64,000 bases of DNA, taken from positions 1 through 64,000 of the forward strand of contig NZ_JACSYA010000022.1 in NCBI RefSeq assembly GCF_029870285.1. The letters run 5' to 3'. The notes beneath the pieces are model-generated. The model was not told the origin of the DNA. It saw only the letters and a program-made list of their open reading frames with translations, and searched no databases. Positions 35,724-43,621 of the stretch are shown one piece after another. Every line of letters begins with the position of its first letter. Position 1 is the first letter of the stretch. The DNA is from Delftia sp. PS-11 (GTDB lineage: Bacteria > Pseudomonadota > Gammaproteobacteria > Burkholderiales > Burkholderiaceae_C). A program made the position numbers and the translations under genes.

Positions 35724-36047
35724 ATGCAAGCTCCCTCCATCGGGGGAACCCCTTCGCTGCTGCGCTACCGCGCGGCCGTGGCGTCGCGCGCCGTGGCTGC
35801 CATCGGCGGCGGCTATCTACTGTCGGCCGCCTGCGCCGCCACCGGCGCGCGCGCCCTGGTCTGGCTGGGCATGGAGCGCGCCGATGCGGCGCTGGCTTCG
35901 ACCATGCTGGCTTTCATCATCCATGCCGTGGCTGCGATGTGGGCTTTCGGCTGCGCCAGCGCCTGGCGCGCCTGGGCCGTGATCGGCCTGCCGGGCGCAG
36001 GGCTGGCGGCGCTGGCCTGGATGCTGGCGCGTGGAGCGGCGGCATGA
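35724..36047 (+). CDS. DUF3649 small membrane protein (iron-uptake operon)
   Basis: This 107-residue protein has three hydrophobic helices (VASRAVAAIGGGYLLSAACAATG, ALASTMLAFIIHAVAAMWAFGC, AWAVIGLPGAGLAALAWMLARG). It matches the DUF3649 family, whose genes sit with PepSY-TM and DUF3325 genes in siderophore-uptake loci. Function is unknown; an inner-membrane partner of the PepSY protein is likely. The ATG at 35724 was chosen because the preceding in-frame sequence is promoter-like and contains no family similarity. It overlaps the next gene by ATGA and lies under the Fur box. Confidence 0.78.
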   Translation: MQAPSIGGTPSLLRYRAAVASRAVAAIGGGYLLSAACAATGARALVWLGMERADAALASTMLAFIIHAVAAMWAFGCASAWRAWAVIGLPGAGLAALAWMLARGAAA

Positions 36048-37687
36048 GGGCGGACGGCAAACCCGAAGGACTGCGCCAGTCCATGTCCTGGCTGCATACC
36101 TGGAGCGGCCTGCTGCTGGGGTGGCTGCTGTACGCGGTGTTCTTCACCGGCACCCTGAGCTATTTCCGCGAGGAGATCAGCGACTGGATGCGGCCTGAAC
36201 TGCACGGCTCGGTGCAGGACGCAGCAACCGCGCAGCGCGCGCTGGATGCGATGGAGCACATCGCTGCCGGCGCCACCACCTGGACCCTGGGCCTGCCCGG
36301 CCCGCGCCAGGTGGCAGTGGCGGCCTCCTGGCGCCAGCCCGGCGCTGCGGCGGGCCGCGCCGGCACCCAGCGCGCGGAGATCGATGCGGCCACGGGCGAG
36401 AGGCTGCAGCCGCGCGAGACGCGCGGCGGCAATTTCTTCTACCGCTTCCACTTCGAGCTGCATGCCATGCCGCGCATCTGGGGCCGCTGGATCGTGGGCT
36501 TTGCGACCATGATGATGTTCGTGGCCATTCTCAGCGGCGTGATCACGCACAAGAAAATCTTCACGGACTTCTTCACCTTCCGCCCGCGCAAGGGCCAGCG
36601 CTCCTGGCTGGATGCGCACAACGCCACGGCCGTGCTGGCGCTGCCTTTCCATATCGTCATCACCTTCAGCGGCCTGGTGCTGCTGATGTTCATCCTCATG
36701 CCCTGGGGCGTGCAGGGCGCCTACAACGGCGACAGCGAGGCCTATTTCGCCGATGTGCGCGCCTCGCGCGGACAGGCCCCGGCCCAGGGCGGCCGCCCCG
36801 GGCGCGAGGCTTCCGGGCCTGCGCCGCTGGCGCGCATCGCGCCCATGATGGCCGAGGCCGGGCGCCGCTGGCCCGAGCATGGCGTAGGCAGCATCACCGT
36901 GACTGCGCCGGGCACGTCGCGCGCGGTCATCGAGCTGCGCGAGGGCGGGGCCGAAAGCCTGATCAACCGGGGCCAGCCTGACAGACTGGTGTTCGATGGC
37001 GTCACGGGTCAGCTGCGCGAGCCGCCCGAGGCGCCTCCCATCTCCTGGGTGCGCGCCACGGGCAATGTGGTCACCGGCGTGCACATGGGGCGCTTTGCCG
37101 ATCCCGCCGTGCGCTGGCTGCTGCTGATCAGCGGGCTGATCGGCACCTGCATGGCCGCATCGGGCATGGTGCTGTGGGTGATCAAGCGCCTGCCCGAGCG
37201 GCGCAAGCTGGGCCGCACGCCTTTCGGCCACCGTCTGGTCGAGGTGCTCAACGTGGGGTCGATCGCGGGGCTGTCGGTGGCCGTGGCCAGCTATTTCTGG
37301 CTCAACCGCCTGCTGCCCGTGTCCCTGCCGGAGCGCGCCGATGCGGAGATCAGCGGCTTTTTCATCGTCTGGCTGCTGTGCCTGCTGCACCCGCTGCTGG
37401 TGCGCCACCGCACCGCCTGGCTGCAGCAGATGGGACTGGCCGCGCTGATGTATGCGCTGCTGCCGCTGCTGGGCATGTGGACGGGTGGCGCTTCGCTGGC
37501 CTCCAGCGTGCTCAACGGTCAGTGGAGCCTTGCCAACTTCGAGCTGCTGGCGCTGGCGCTGGCCGCCATCCATGCCAGCGTGGCCTGGTGGCTGCTGCGG
37601 GGCAAGCCGGCCGCTGCTGCACAGAAGGCAGCGCACCATGCGCCGAAAGCGGCGGCGGTGGCCCAGCCTGTGGAGCGCGCATCATGA
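36044..37687 (+). CDS. PepSY-associated transmembrane protein, probable ferric-siderophore reductase-like
   Basis: This 547-residue inner-membrane protein belongs to the PepSY-TM family. The first helix is LHTWSGLLLGWLLYAVFFTGTLSYFREE, with the conserved His in the SWLHTWSGL motif. Large periplasmic loops with PepSY-like segments follow, with FFYRFHFELHAMP, a second helix pair around AILSGVITHKKIF (the conserved H), and four C-terminal helices. Paired histidines across helices suggest heme binding, and relatives have been proposed to reduce ferric siderophores at the inner membrane. It is coupled by ATGA to genes on both sides. No TonB receptor gene is adjacent. Confidence 0.88.
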   Translation: MRADGKPEGLRQSMSWLHTWSGLLLGWLLYAVFFTGTLSYFREEISDWMRPELHGSVQDAATAQRALDAMEHIAAGATTWTLGLPGPRQVAVAASWRQPGAAAGRAGTQRAEIDAATGERLQPRETRGGNFFYRFHFELHAMPRIWGRWIVGFATMMMFVAILSGVITHKKIFTDFFTFRPRKGQRSWLDAHNATAVLALPFHIVITFSGLVLLMFILMPWGVQGAYNGDSEAYFADVRASRGQAPAQGGRPGREASGPAPLARIAPMMAEAGRRWPEHGVGSITVTAPGTSRAVIELREGGAESLINRGQPDRLVFDGVTGQLREPPEAPPISWVRATGNVVTGVHMGRFADPAVRWLLLISGLIGTCMAASGMVLWVIKRLPERRKLGRTPFGHRLVEVLNVGSIAGLSVAVASYFWLNRLLPVSLPERADAEISGFFIVWLLCLLHPLLVRHRTAWLQQMGLAALMYALLPLLGMWTGGASLASSVLNGQWSLANFELLALALAAIHASVAWWLLRGKPAAAAQKAAHHAPKAAAVAQPVERAS

Positions 37688-38016
37688 TGGCGCTGGCTGC
37701 GGCTCTCCTGGCCTTTGCGGCCTTTACCGTCATCGCCGCTTGCATGGAGCGGCACCAGGATCAGCTGGGCACGCAGCAGTTGCTGCCTGCGCGCCTGCTG
37801 GCCTGGCGCTGGGCCGGCTTCGCGCTGCTGGCCGTGTCACTGGCGCCGTGCCTGGGACGCTGGGGCCCCTCGGTGGCCGTCACCGCCTGGCTGGGCCTAC
37901 TGACGCTGGCGGCCATGGCCCTGGGCCTGCTGCTGACCTATGCGCCGCAGTGGGGGCGGCGCGTGGCGCCTGTGGCGGCGGCAGCGGGCCTGCTGGTCTG
38001 GGTGCTGGCGCTCTGA
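37684..38016 (+). CDS. DUF3325 small membrane protein
   Basis: This 110-residue protein has three to four hydrophobic helices (ALAAALLAFAAFTVIAACMERHQDQLG, WRWAGFALLAVSLAPCLGRWG, AVTAWLGLLTLAAMALGLLLTY). It matches the DUF3325 family, the usual third partner of DUF3649 and PepSY-TM proteins. The ERHQDQLG motif after the first helix is typical. The start is either ATG 37684 (ATGA overlap, preferred) or 37687. Function unknown. A strong hairpin follows at 38049. Confidence 0.78.
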   Translation: MMALAAALLAFAAFTVIAACMERHQDQLGTQQLLPARLLAWRWAGFALLAVSLAPCLGRWGPSVAVTAWLGLLTLAAMALGLLLTYAPQWGRRVAPVAAAAGLLVWVLAL

Positions 38017-38048
38017 AGCCGAGGCCGGTTGGCTGACCCCGCAATGGC

Positions 38049-38089
38049 AAAGGGCCTGCCCCGCGATGCAGCGCGGGACAGGCCCTTTT
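38049..38089. terminator. Strong hairpin between DUF3325 and the convergent aldolase gene
   Basis: AAAGGGCCTG (38049-38058) pairs with CAGGCCCTTT (38079-38088), and inner CCCGCG/CGCGGG pairs extend the stem; the plus strand continues TTCACG. On the minus strand the outer AAAGGG also reads as a short 3' T run. The position between two convergent genes suits a bidirectional terminator. Confidence 0.8.
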
Positions 38090-38108
38090 CACGCCTTGAA
38101 CGGCCGTG

Positions 38109-38912
38109 TCAGTAGGCGGCGCCGGGGCGTGCGGGCTCGGCAACAGGCGAGTCCGGGAATTGCGTGCGCAGCTTGCGTGCCGCGTTGGCGAACAGCAGCA
38201 CATCCACGCCCACGGCCACGAAGCTGCAGCCCAGGCCGAGGTAGCGCTGCGCCAGGGCCGGGTCTGAGGTCAGGGTGCCTGCGGCCTTGCCGCTGGCGAT
38301 AATGGTCTTCATGGCGCCTTCGATGGCCGCCTGCACCTCGGGGTGCCCCGGGTTACCTCGGTGGCCCATCGATGCTGCGAGATCGGCCGGCCCGATGAAG
38401 ACGCCATGCACGCCGTCCACCGCGCAGATGGCCTCCAGATTGTTCAGCGCGGCCACGGTTTCGGCCTGCACCAGCAGGCAGACCTCGTCATCGGCCACCT
38501 GCAGGTAGTCGGCGCGGGCGCTCCATTGCGAGGCGCGGCCCACGGCGCTGCCCACGCCGCGCACGCCCAGGGGCGGGTAGCGTGTGGCGGCGACCACGGC
38601 GCGCGCCTGTTCGGCGGTATCGACCATGGGCACGAGCAGGGTCTTGGCGCCGATGTCCAGCATCTGCTTGATCAGCGCCGTGCTGCCTTCGACCACGCGC
38701 ACCACGGCCTGGGCCGGGTACGGCGCCACAGCCTGCAGCGCGGCCAGCGTGCTGCGCAGGTCATTGGGCGCGTGCTCACCATCGATCAGCAGCCAGTCGT
38801 AGCCGCAGGTGGCGGCGGCTTCTGCCAGGTACGGGTCGGCCATGGAAAGCCACAGGCCGATCCGGGGCTGGCGTGCGGCCAGTGCGGTCTTGAAGGGGTT
38901 GTGTGCGGGCAT
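38109..38912 (-). CDS. HpaI/GarL-type class II aldolase
   Basis: This 267-residue aldolase of the HpcH/HpaI family strongly resembles 4-hydroxy-2-oxoheptanedioate aldolase (HpaI) and GarL. It opens [40 protein letters not shown] carries the catalytic His, [32 protein letters not shown] the substrate loop, and [14 protein letters not shown] the metal-binding Asp. GarL cleaves 5-keto-4-deoxy-D-glucarate to pyruvate and tartronate semialdehyde, which fits the galactarate-dehydratase gene in this operon. A GTG at 38936 overlapping the previous stop (GTGA) would add eight residues and is a real alternative start, since neither start has a clear Shine-Dalgarno. It is the last gene of the operon. 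Confidence 0.88.
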   Translation of the reverse strand: MPAHNPFKTALAARQPRIGLWLSMADPYLAEAAATCGYDWLLIDGEHAPNDLRSTLAALQAVAPYPAQAVVRVVEGSTALIKQMLDIGAKTLLVPMVDTAEQARAVVAATRYPPLGVRGVGSAVGRASQWSARADYLQVADDEVCLLVQAETVAALNNLEAICAVDGVHGVFIGPADLAASMGHRGNPGHPEVQAAIEGAMKTIIASGKAAGTLTSDPALAQRYLGLGCSFVAVGVDVLLFANAARKLRTQFPDSPVAEPARPGAAY

Positions 38913-38932
38913 GGAACGTATGGGAAAAGGGG

Positions 38933-39898
38933 TCACAACAGGTGGCCGGCCGGCAGGGGCCTGCCAGCCAGATGATCCACGATATTGGCCGCAGTGAGCG
39001 TGGCCACGCGCAAAGCAGCCTGGCGCGTCACGCCCGCCACGTGCGGGGTCAGCAGCACCTGAGGCAGCCGTGTCAGGGGGTGGCCCTGCGGCAGCGGCTC
39101 GGTGTCGAAGGTGTCCAATCCGGCGCCCGCCAGATGGCCGCTGTCCAGTGCAGTCAGCAGCGCGGCTTCGTCCACCACGGGACCGCGCGCGGTGTTGATC
39201 AGCAGGCTGCCGGGGCGCAGCAGCGCCAGTTCGCGCGCGCCGATCATGCCCCGGGTCTGCTCGGTCAGCGGGCAGTGCAGGCTCAGGATGTCCACCTGGG
39301 GCAGCAGTTGCTGCAGATCGGGGGCGGTCCCGAAGCCGTCGGCCTCGCCCTGCGGGCGCAGGACCAGCACCTTCGCGCCCAGGGCTGCGGCCAGCTGCGC
39401 CGTGGCGCGGCCGATGGCGCCGTAGCCGATGATGCCTACGGTGCTGCCCCGAAAGTCGCGCCCCTGCCAGCTGCTGCCGGCCCAGCCGCCAGCGCGCACC
39501 ATGTGGTCTAGCTGGGGCAGCTGGCGCACCAGGGCCAGCATCAGCGCCAGCGCATGTTCGGCCACGGCCGGGGCATTGGCCGCCAGTGCCACGGCCACGG
39601 CCACGCCTTGCGCGCGGGCGGCCTGCCGGTCCACGCTGTCCACGCCAGCGCCGTTCTTGGCCACGATGCGCAGGGCCGGTGCCGCCTGTAGCACCTTGGC
39701 CGTTACCGGCCAGGAGCCGCGCAGCACCAGGGCCTGGGCGCCCGTCTGCGCGAGCTGCTCAGCCAGGCTGTCTTCGGTGATGGGGCCGGTCATCCAGTGG
39801 ATCTGGCCGCCAGCGGCATGGATCATGGCCTGGGCTTCGGGCGCCCAGTGCCCGGCGGTGACGAGCACCTGCAATGAGGAGGATGGAGTAGATGTCAT
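38933..39898 (-). CDS. D-isomer-specific 2-hydroxyacid dehydrogenase
   Basis: This 321-residue NAD(P)-dependent enzyme belongs to the D-2-hydroxyacid dehydrogenase family. The nucleotide-binding glycine motif is [15 protein letters not shown] near residue 150. The catalytic triad is visible as R in [12 protein letters not shown] in [13 protein letters not shown] and H in LLTPHVAG. Relatives reduce hydroxypyruvate, glyoxylate or phosphonate-like keto acids. Here it may reduce tartronate semialdehyde or hydroxypyruvate made downstream of the aldolase, replacing GarR, which belongs to a different family. It overlaps the sialidase-fold gene by 4 bases and touches the possible GTG start of the aldolase. 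Confidence 0.88.
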   Translation of the reverse strand: MTSTPSSSLQVLVTAGHWAPEAQAMIHAAGGQIHWMTGPITEDSLAEQLAQTGAQALVLRGSWPVTAKVLQAAPALRIVAKNGAGVDSVDRQAARAQGVAVAVALAANAPAVAEHALALMLALVRQLPQLDHMVRAGGWAGSSWQGRDFRGSTVGIIGYGAIGRATAQLAAALGAKVLVLRPQGEADGFGTAPDLQQLLPQVDILSLHCPLTEQTRGMIGARELALLRPGSLLINTARGPVVDEAALLTALDSGHLAGAGLDTFDTEPLPQGHPLTRLPQVLLTPHVAGVTRQAALRVATLTAANIVDHLAGRPLPAGHLL

Positions 39899-41046
39899 GG
39901 TTGTGCGGTCACCCAGTCCGGCTGCACGCGCACATGGCGGATGTGCTGGCGGAACACGGTGTAGGCCAGGTGCAGCGCGCCGTCTGCGCCTTGCCGGATC
40001 GAGGGATAGGAGTATTCGCGGTTGCGCCCGCGTTCGGAGTCATTGCTCATGCACCAGCCGTCGCCCACTTCGAGGTTGCGCTGCCAGGGCCAGGTCAGGC
40101 CGTCATCCGCCGACAGGGCCAGCGTCATGGGCGCCCGGGGGGCGCCCCAGAAGGCGCGGCGGCCTGTGGCCTGGGCCGCAGAGGGCGATGATGCGTCGTC
40201 GAGCTCGTCATACAGCGACTCGCGCCGCTCGGTGGCGTCGGCGGCGCTGCTGGCATTGAAGATCATGGCCAGGCGCCCGTCGGCCAGCCGCAGGGCCTGG
40301 ATGGACGAGTTGTTGTTGGGCAGCGGCGTGGGCTCGGGGGCCTGCCAGGTCAGGCCGCCGTCATCGCTGCGGCTGCGGTACACATGGTCGGCCCAGCGGC
40401 TGCGGAAAAATGCCAGCAGGCCGCCGTCCGAGGCCGCCACGATGTTCATGTGCACGCAGCCCAGGCTGCCGGGCACGTCGATGCGCTGCCAGCTTTGGCC
40501 CTGGTCCGTGGAGCGCAGCACGCCGCTGTCGTCATGGCTGCCATCCCAGGCCTGACCGGGCAGGGCGCGGCAGTGAAAGACCGGCAGCAGCCAGCTGCCG
40601 TCGGTATGGACATGGATGGGCTGGCGCACGAAGGTGCCTGTGGCTACATCGTTCAGTGTCTCGGTGGGCTCCCAGTTCAGGCCCTGGTCGCGCGACAGGC
40701 GCCGGCGCACCACGGCGGTATCCTGGTGGCCCGAGCGCTGCGCCGTGTGCAGCAGCCACAGCTGGCCGCCGGGGGCCGGGAACAGGATGGGGTTCTGTTC
40801 CGAGCGCTCGGCGTCGTGCGACAGCTGTACTGGCTGCGACCACTGGCCGCTGCCCGGCTCCAGCCGCGACATGAACACCGAGATGTCACTGCGGCCTTCC
40901 ATGGAGCCGCCAAACCAGACGCAGCCCAGCGCGCCGCCGTCCAGTTCCATGAGGTTTGCGGCGTGGGCCTGCACGCAAAGCGATGGCAGGTCGGCCACCA
41001 GGCGGGACGGGTCTTCGGGGTGCGGGCGCAGCAATCCATCGTTCAT
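39895..41046 (-). CDS. Cytoplasmic sialidase-fold (BNR/Asp-box) protein
   Basis: This 383-residue protein has a sialidase-type beta-propeller sequence: four Asp-box repeats, SRDQGLNW, STDQGQSW, SDDGGLTW and SADDGLTW, spread from about residue 118 to 315, plus an N-terminal CVWFGGSMEGRSD segment like the first propeller blade of predicted neuraminidases (COG4692 type). There is no signal peptide, so it should be cytoplasmic. It sits inside the aldarate operon, 10 bp after a Bug gene, overlapping the dehydrogenase gene by ATGA. True sialidase activity is unlikely in this setting; it may act on an unsaturated or lactonised sugar acid. Function unknown. Confidence 0.75.
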   Translation of the reverse strand: MNDGLLRPHPEDPSRLVADLPSLCVQAHAANLMELDGGALGCVWFGGSMEGRSDISVFMSRLEPGSGQWSQPVQLSHDAERSEQNPILFPAPGGQLWLLHTAQRSGHQDTAVVRRRLSRDQGLNWEPTETLNDVATGTFVRQPIHVHTDGSWLLPVFHCRALPGQAWDGSHDDSGVLRSTDQGQSWQRIDVPGSLGCVHMNIVAASDGGLLAFFRSRWADHVYRSRSDDGGLTWQAPEPTPLPNNNSSIQALRLADGRLAMIFNASSAADATERRESLYDELDDASSPSAAQATGRRAFWGAPRAPMTLALSADDGLTWPWQRNLEVGDGWCMSNDSERGRNREYSYPSIRQGADGALHLAYTVFRQHIRHVRVQPDWVTAQP

Positions 41047-41056
41047 GGGTGTTTCC

Positions 41057-42049
41057 TCAGTCTGCCTTGATCTTGGCGGTTTTGATCAGATCGCCGACGC
41101 GCTGGTACTCGCGGGGCACGAAGGCGCGCAGCTCGGCGGCATCGCCGCTGCCCGGGCTCACGCCCAGCTCGCGCAGCTTGCCGGCCACATCGGGTTGTTT
41201 CAGGGTCTTGGCCAGCGCGCCGGAGAGCTTGGCGGTGACGGCGGCCGGGGTCTTGGCCGGAGCGAACATCGCATACCAGGCCGAGAACTCGAACTGCGGG
41301 TAGCCGGACTCGGCGAAGGTGGGCACGTTGGGCAGATCGGGCAGGCGGGCCGCAGCGCCCACGGCCAGCGCGCGCACCTTGCCGCCGCGCAGCAGCGGCA
41401 TGGAGTTGGTGGCCGTATCGAAGATGACCGGCACGCGGCCACCGATCAGGTCCACGATGTGGGCGTTGCCGCCCTTGTAGGGAATGTGCGTCATCTCGAC
41501 CTTGGCGATCGAGACGAACAGCTCGCCGGCCAGGTGCAGCGGCGAGCCGTTGCCCGAGGAGCCGTACATCATCGCCTGTGGATCCTTGCGCGCGGCGTCC
41601 ACCACATCCTTGAGCGACTTGTAAGGCGAGTCGGCGGCCGTGATGACAATGATGGGTGCGCTGCCGATCATGCCAATGGGTTCGAAGTCCTTGAGCGGGT
41701 CGTACTCGGCCTTGATCAGGTGCGGGCTGGCAGCATGGGTGGCCAGGCCGCCCACCAGCACCGTGTGGCCGTCGGCCGGCGCGCGCGCCACGATGCCCGC
41801 GCCCAGCAGCGCGCCTGCGCCCGGGCGGTTGTCCACGATGCCGCTGGTTCCCAGGGTCTCCGCCATCTTCTGGCCCAGCAGCCGGCCCAGCATGTCATTG
41901 GCGCCACCGGCAGGGTAGGGCACCACGAAGGTGATGGGCTTGCTGGGGAAGGCGTTTTGCGCATGCGCCAGGGGCATGGCGCCGGCAAGCGCCAGCGCCG
42001 CCAGGGCGCCCAGCACGGGCCTGCGGGAGAGGTGTGGGAAGTGGCTCAT
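41057..42049 (-). CDS. Bug-family substrate-binding protein, aldarate operon (second copy)
   Basis: This is a 330-residue TctC/Bug-type periplasmic receptor. The signal peptide starts MSHFPHLSRRPVLGALAALALAGAM, with SRRPVLG resembling a Tat motif, and is cleaved near AHA. The mature part has PITFVVPYPAGGANDMLGRLLG and IVDNRPGAGALLGAGIVARA, the two ligand-binding loops, and MTHIPYKGGNAHIVDLIGGRVPVIFD. It lies between the aldehyde dehydrogenase and the sialidase-fold gene, and is one of two Bug genes in this operon. No tctA/tctB permease genes are nearby. The ligand is probably an aldaric acid or related carboxylate. Confidence 0.93.
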   Translation of the reverse strand: MSHFPHLSRRPVLGALAALALAGAMPLAHAQNAFPSKPITFVVPYPAGGANDMLGRLLGQKMAETLGTSGIVDNRPGAGALLGAGIVARAPADGHTVLVGGLATHAASPHLIKAEYDPLKDFEPIGMIGSAPIIVITAADSPYKSLKDVVDAARKDPQAMMYGSSGNGSPLHLAGELFVSIAKVEMTHIPYKGGNAHIVDLIGGRVPVIFDTATNSMPLLRGGKVRALAVGAAARLPDLPNVPTFAESGYPQFEFSAWYAMFAPAKTPAAVTAKLSGALAKTLKQPDVAGKLRELGVSPGSGDAAELRAFVPREYQRVGDLIKTAKIKAD

Positions 42050-42114
42050 GGTTTTTGTCTCCTGTGATGAATGGTTCTGGCGACCGTTTGGGGTAACTGC
42101 TGCTTTGCTGCGTG

Positions 42115-43584
42115 TCAGTCCAGCAGGCCCTGGCAGACGTATTTGGTGTGCAGGTAGTCGTCGAGGCCGTGGGTCGAGCCCTCGCGGCCATAGCCCGATT
42201 CCTTGACGCCGCCGAAAGGCGCTGCCTCGGCGGCCAGCGCACCTTCGTTGATGCCGACGATGCCGCTCTCCAGCGCATCGGCCACGCGCCAGATGCGGCG
42301 CACGTCGTTGCTGTAGAAGTAGGCGGCCAGGCCGAACGGTGTGTCGTTGGCGGCGGCGATGACCTCGGCTTCGTGGTCGAAGACGGTCAGCGGCGCCACG
42401 GGGCCGAAGGTTTCCTCGCAGGCGCAGGCCATGGTGGCATCAGCGCCGGTCAGCACCGTGGGCGCGTAGTAGTTCGGACCCAGCGCCTGAAGGCGTTGGC
42501 CGCCTGCGAGCACGGTGGCGCCGCGTGCCACGGCGTCCTGCACATGGCGTTCGATCTTTTCGACGGCGCGCGCATTGATCATGGGGCCGATCTGCGAGGC
42601 CGGGTCGCTGGCCGGGCCGACATGCAGGGCCTGCACGCGGGCGGCCAGCTTCTGCGCGAATGCATCGTGCACCGTGCGGTGCACGAAGACGCGGTTGGGG
42701 CAGACGCAGGTCTGGCCGCCGTTGCGGAACTTGGCGGCCATGAAGCCTTCGACGGCGGCGTCGATGTCGGCATCCTCGAAGACGATGAAGGGCGCGTTGC
42801 CGCCCAGCTCCAGCGACAGTTTCTTGAGCGTGTCGGCGCTGCGCCGCGCCAGGTGCTTGCCCACGGGGGTGGAACCGGTGAAGGTGATCTTGCGCACGCG
42901 GGCGTCATCGAGCCAGACATCGACCACTTCGGGCGTCTTCTCGCGCGAGGCGGTGACGATATTGAGCACGCCGTCAGGCACGCCCGCTTCCTGGGCCAGC
43001 AGCACCAGGGCCAGCGAGGTCAGCGGCGTGTCTTCGGCGGGCTTGCAGACCACGGTGCAGCCTGCAGCCAGCGCGGGCGCGATCTTGCGCGCAATCATGG
43101 CGGCCGGGAAATTCCAGGGCGTGATGGCGGCGACCACGCCCACGGGCTCGCGCAGGGCGAACATGCGCCGGCCCGGCACGGGCGCGGGAATGATCTCGCC
43201 GTTCATGCGCGTGGCTTCCTCGCCAAACCACTCGATGTAGCTGGCCGCATAGGCGACCTCACCCTTGCCTTCGGCCAGGGGCTTGCCCTGTTCGCGGCTG
43301 ATGAGGCGCCCCAGGTCTTCCTGGTGGGCCAGCACCAGATCGTTCCAGCGCTTGATGATGGCGGCGCGCTGCTTGGCCGGGACCTTGCGCCAGGCGGGAA
43401 AGGCCGCATGGGCGGCGTCCAGTGCGGCGCGCGCCTGGGCAGCGCCCGAGTCGGGCACTTCGGTGATCACGGCGCCCGTGGCCGGGTCGGTCACGGCCAG
43501 GCGCGCGGCCGGCTCGGCCGTCCATTGGCCGGCGATGAAGTTGGCGCTGCGCAGCAGCTCGGAGCGGGTCAGGGTCAGTGGCAT
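42115..43584 (-). CDS. NAD(P)-dependent aldehyde dehydrogenase (succinate-semialdehyde-dehydrogenase type)
   Basis: This 489-residue aldehyde dehydrogenase closely resembles GabD and alpha-ketoglutarate-semialdehyde dehydrogenases. NAD-binding and catalytic motifs: TPWNFPAAMIARKIAPALAAGCT, ELGGNAPFIVFEDAD with the general-base Glu, and NGGQTCVCPNRVFV with catalytic C293 (a second Cys at 295). In aldarate catabolism such enzymes oxidise 2,5-dioxopentanoate to 2-oxoglutarate; oxidation of tartronate semialdehyde is another possibility. It lies between the dehydratase and the second Bug gene, in the same operon. Confidence 0.92.
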   Translation of the reverse strand: MPLTLTRSELLRSANFIAGQWTAEPAARLAVTDPATGAVITEVPDSGAAQARAALDAAHAAFPAWRKVPAKQRAAIIKRWNDLVLAHQEDLGRLISREQGKPLAEGKGEVAYAASYIEWFGEEATRMNGEIIPAPVPGRRMFALREPVGVVAAITPWNFPAAMIARKIAPALAAGCTVVCKPAEDTPLTSLALVLLAQEAGVPDGVLNIVTASREKTPEVVDVWLDDARVRKITFTGSTPVGKHLARRSADTLKKLSLELGGNAPFIVFEDADIDAAVEGFMAAKFRNGGQTCVCPNRVFVHRTVHDAFAQKLAARVQALHVGPASDPASQIGPMINARAVEKIERHVQDAVARGATVLAGGQRLQALGPNYYAPTVLTGADATMACACEETFGPVAPLTVFDHEAEVIAAANDTPFGLAAYFYSNDVRRIWRVADALESGIVGINEGALAAEAAPFGGVKESGYGREGSTHGLDDYLHTKYVCQGLLD

Positions 43585-43621
43585 GGTGCAGGCAATGAAA
43601 TAAAAAGAAGAACCTTAGCGC

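Noticed and set aside
39895..41046. Calling the sialidase-fold protein a sialic-acid-releasing neuraminidase
   Set aside because: No signal peptide, no sialic-acid catabolic genes and an operon for sugar acids make this name misleading; only the fold is supported.
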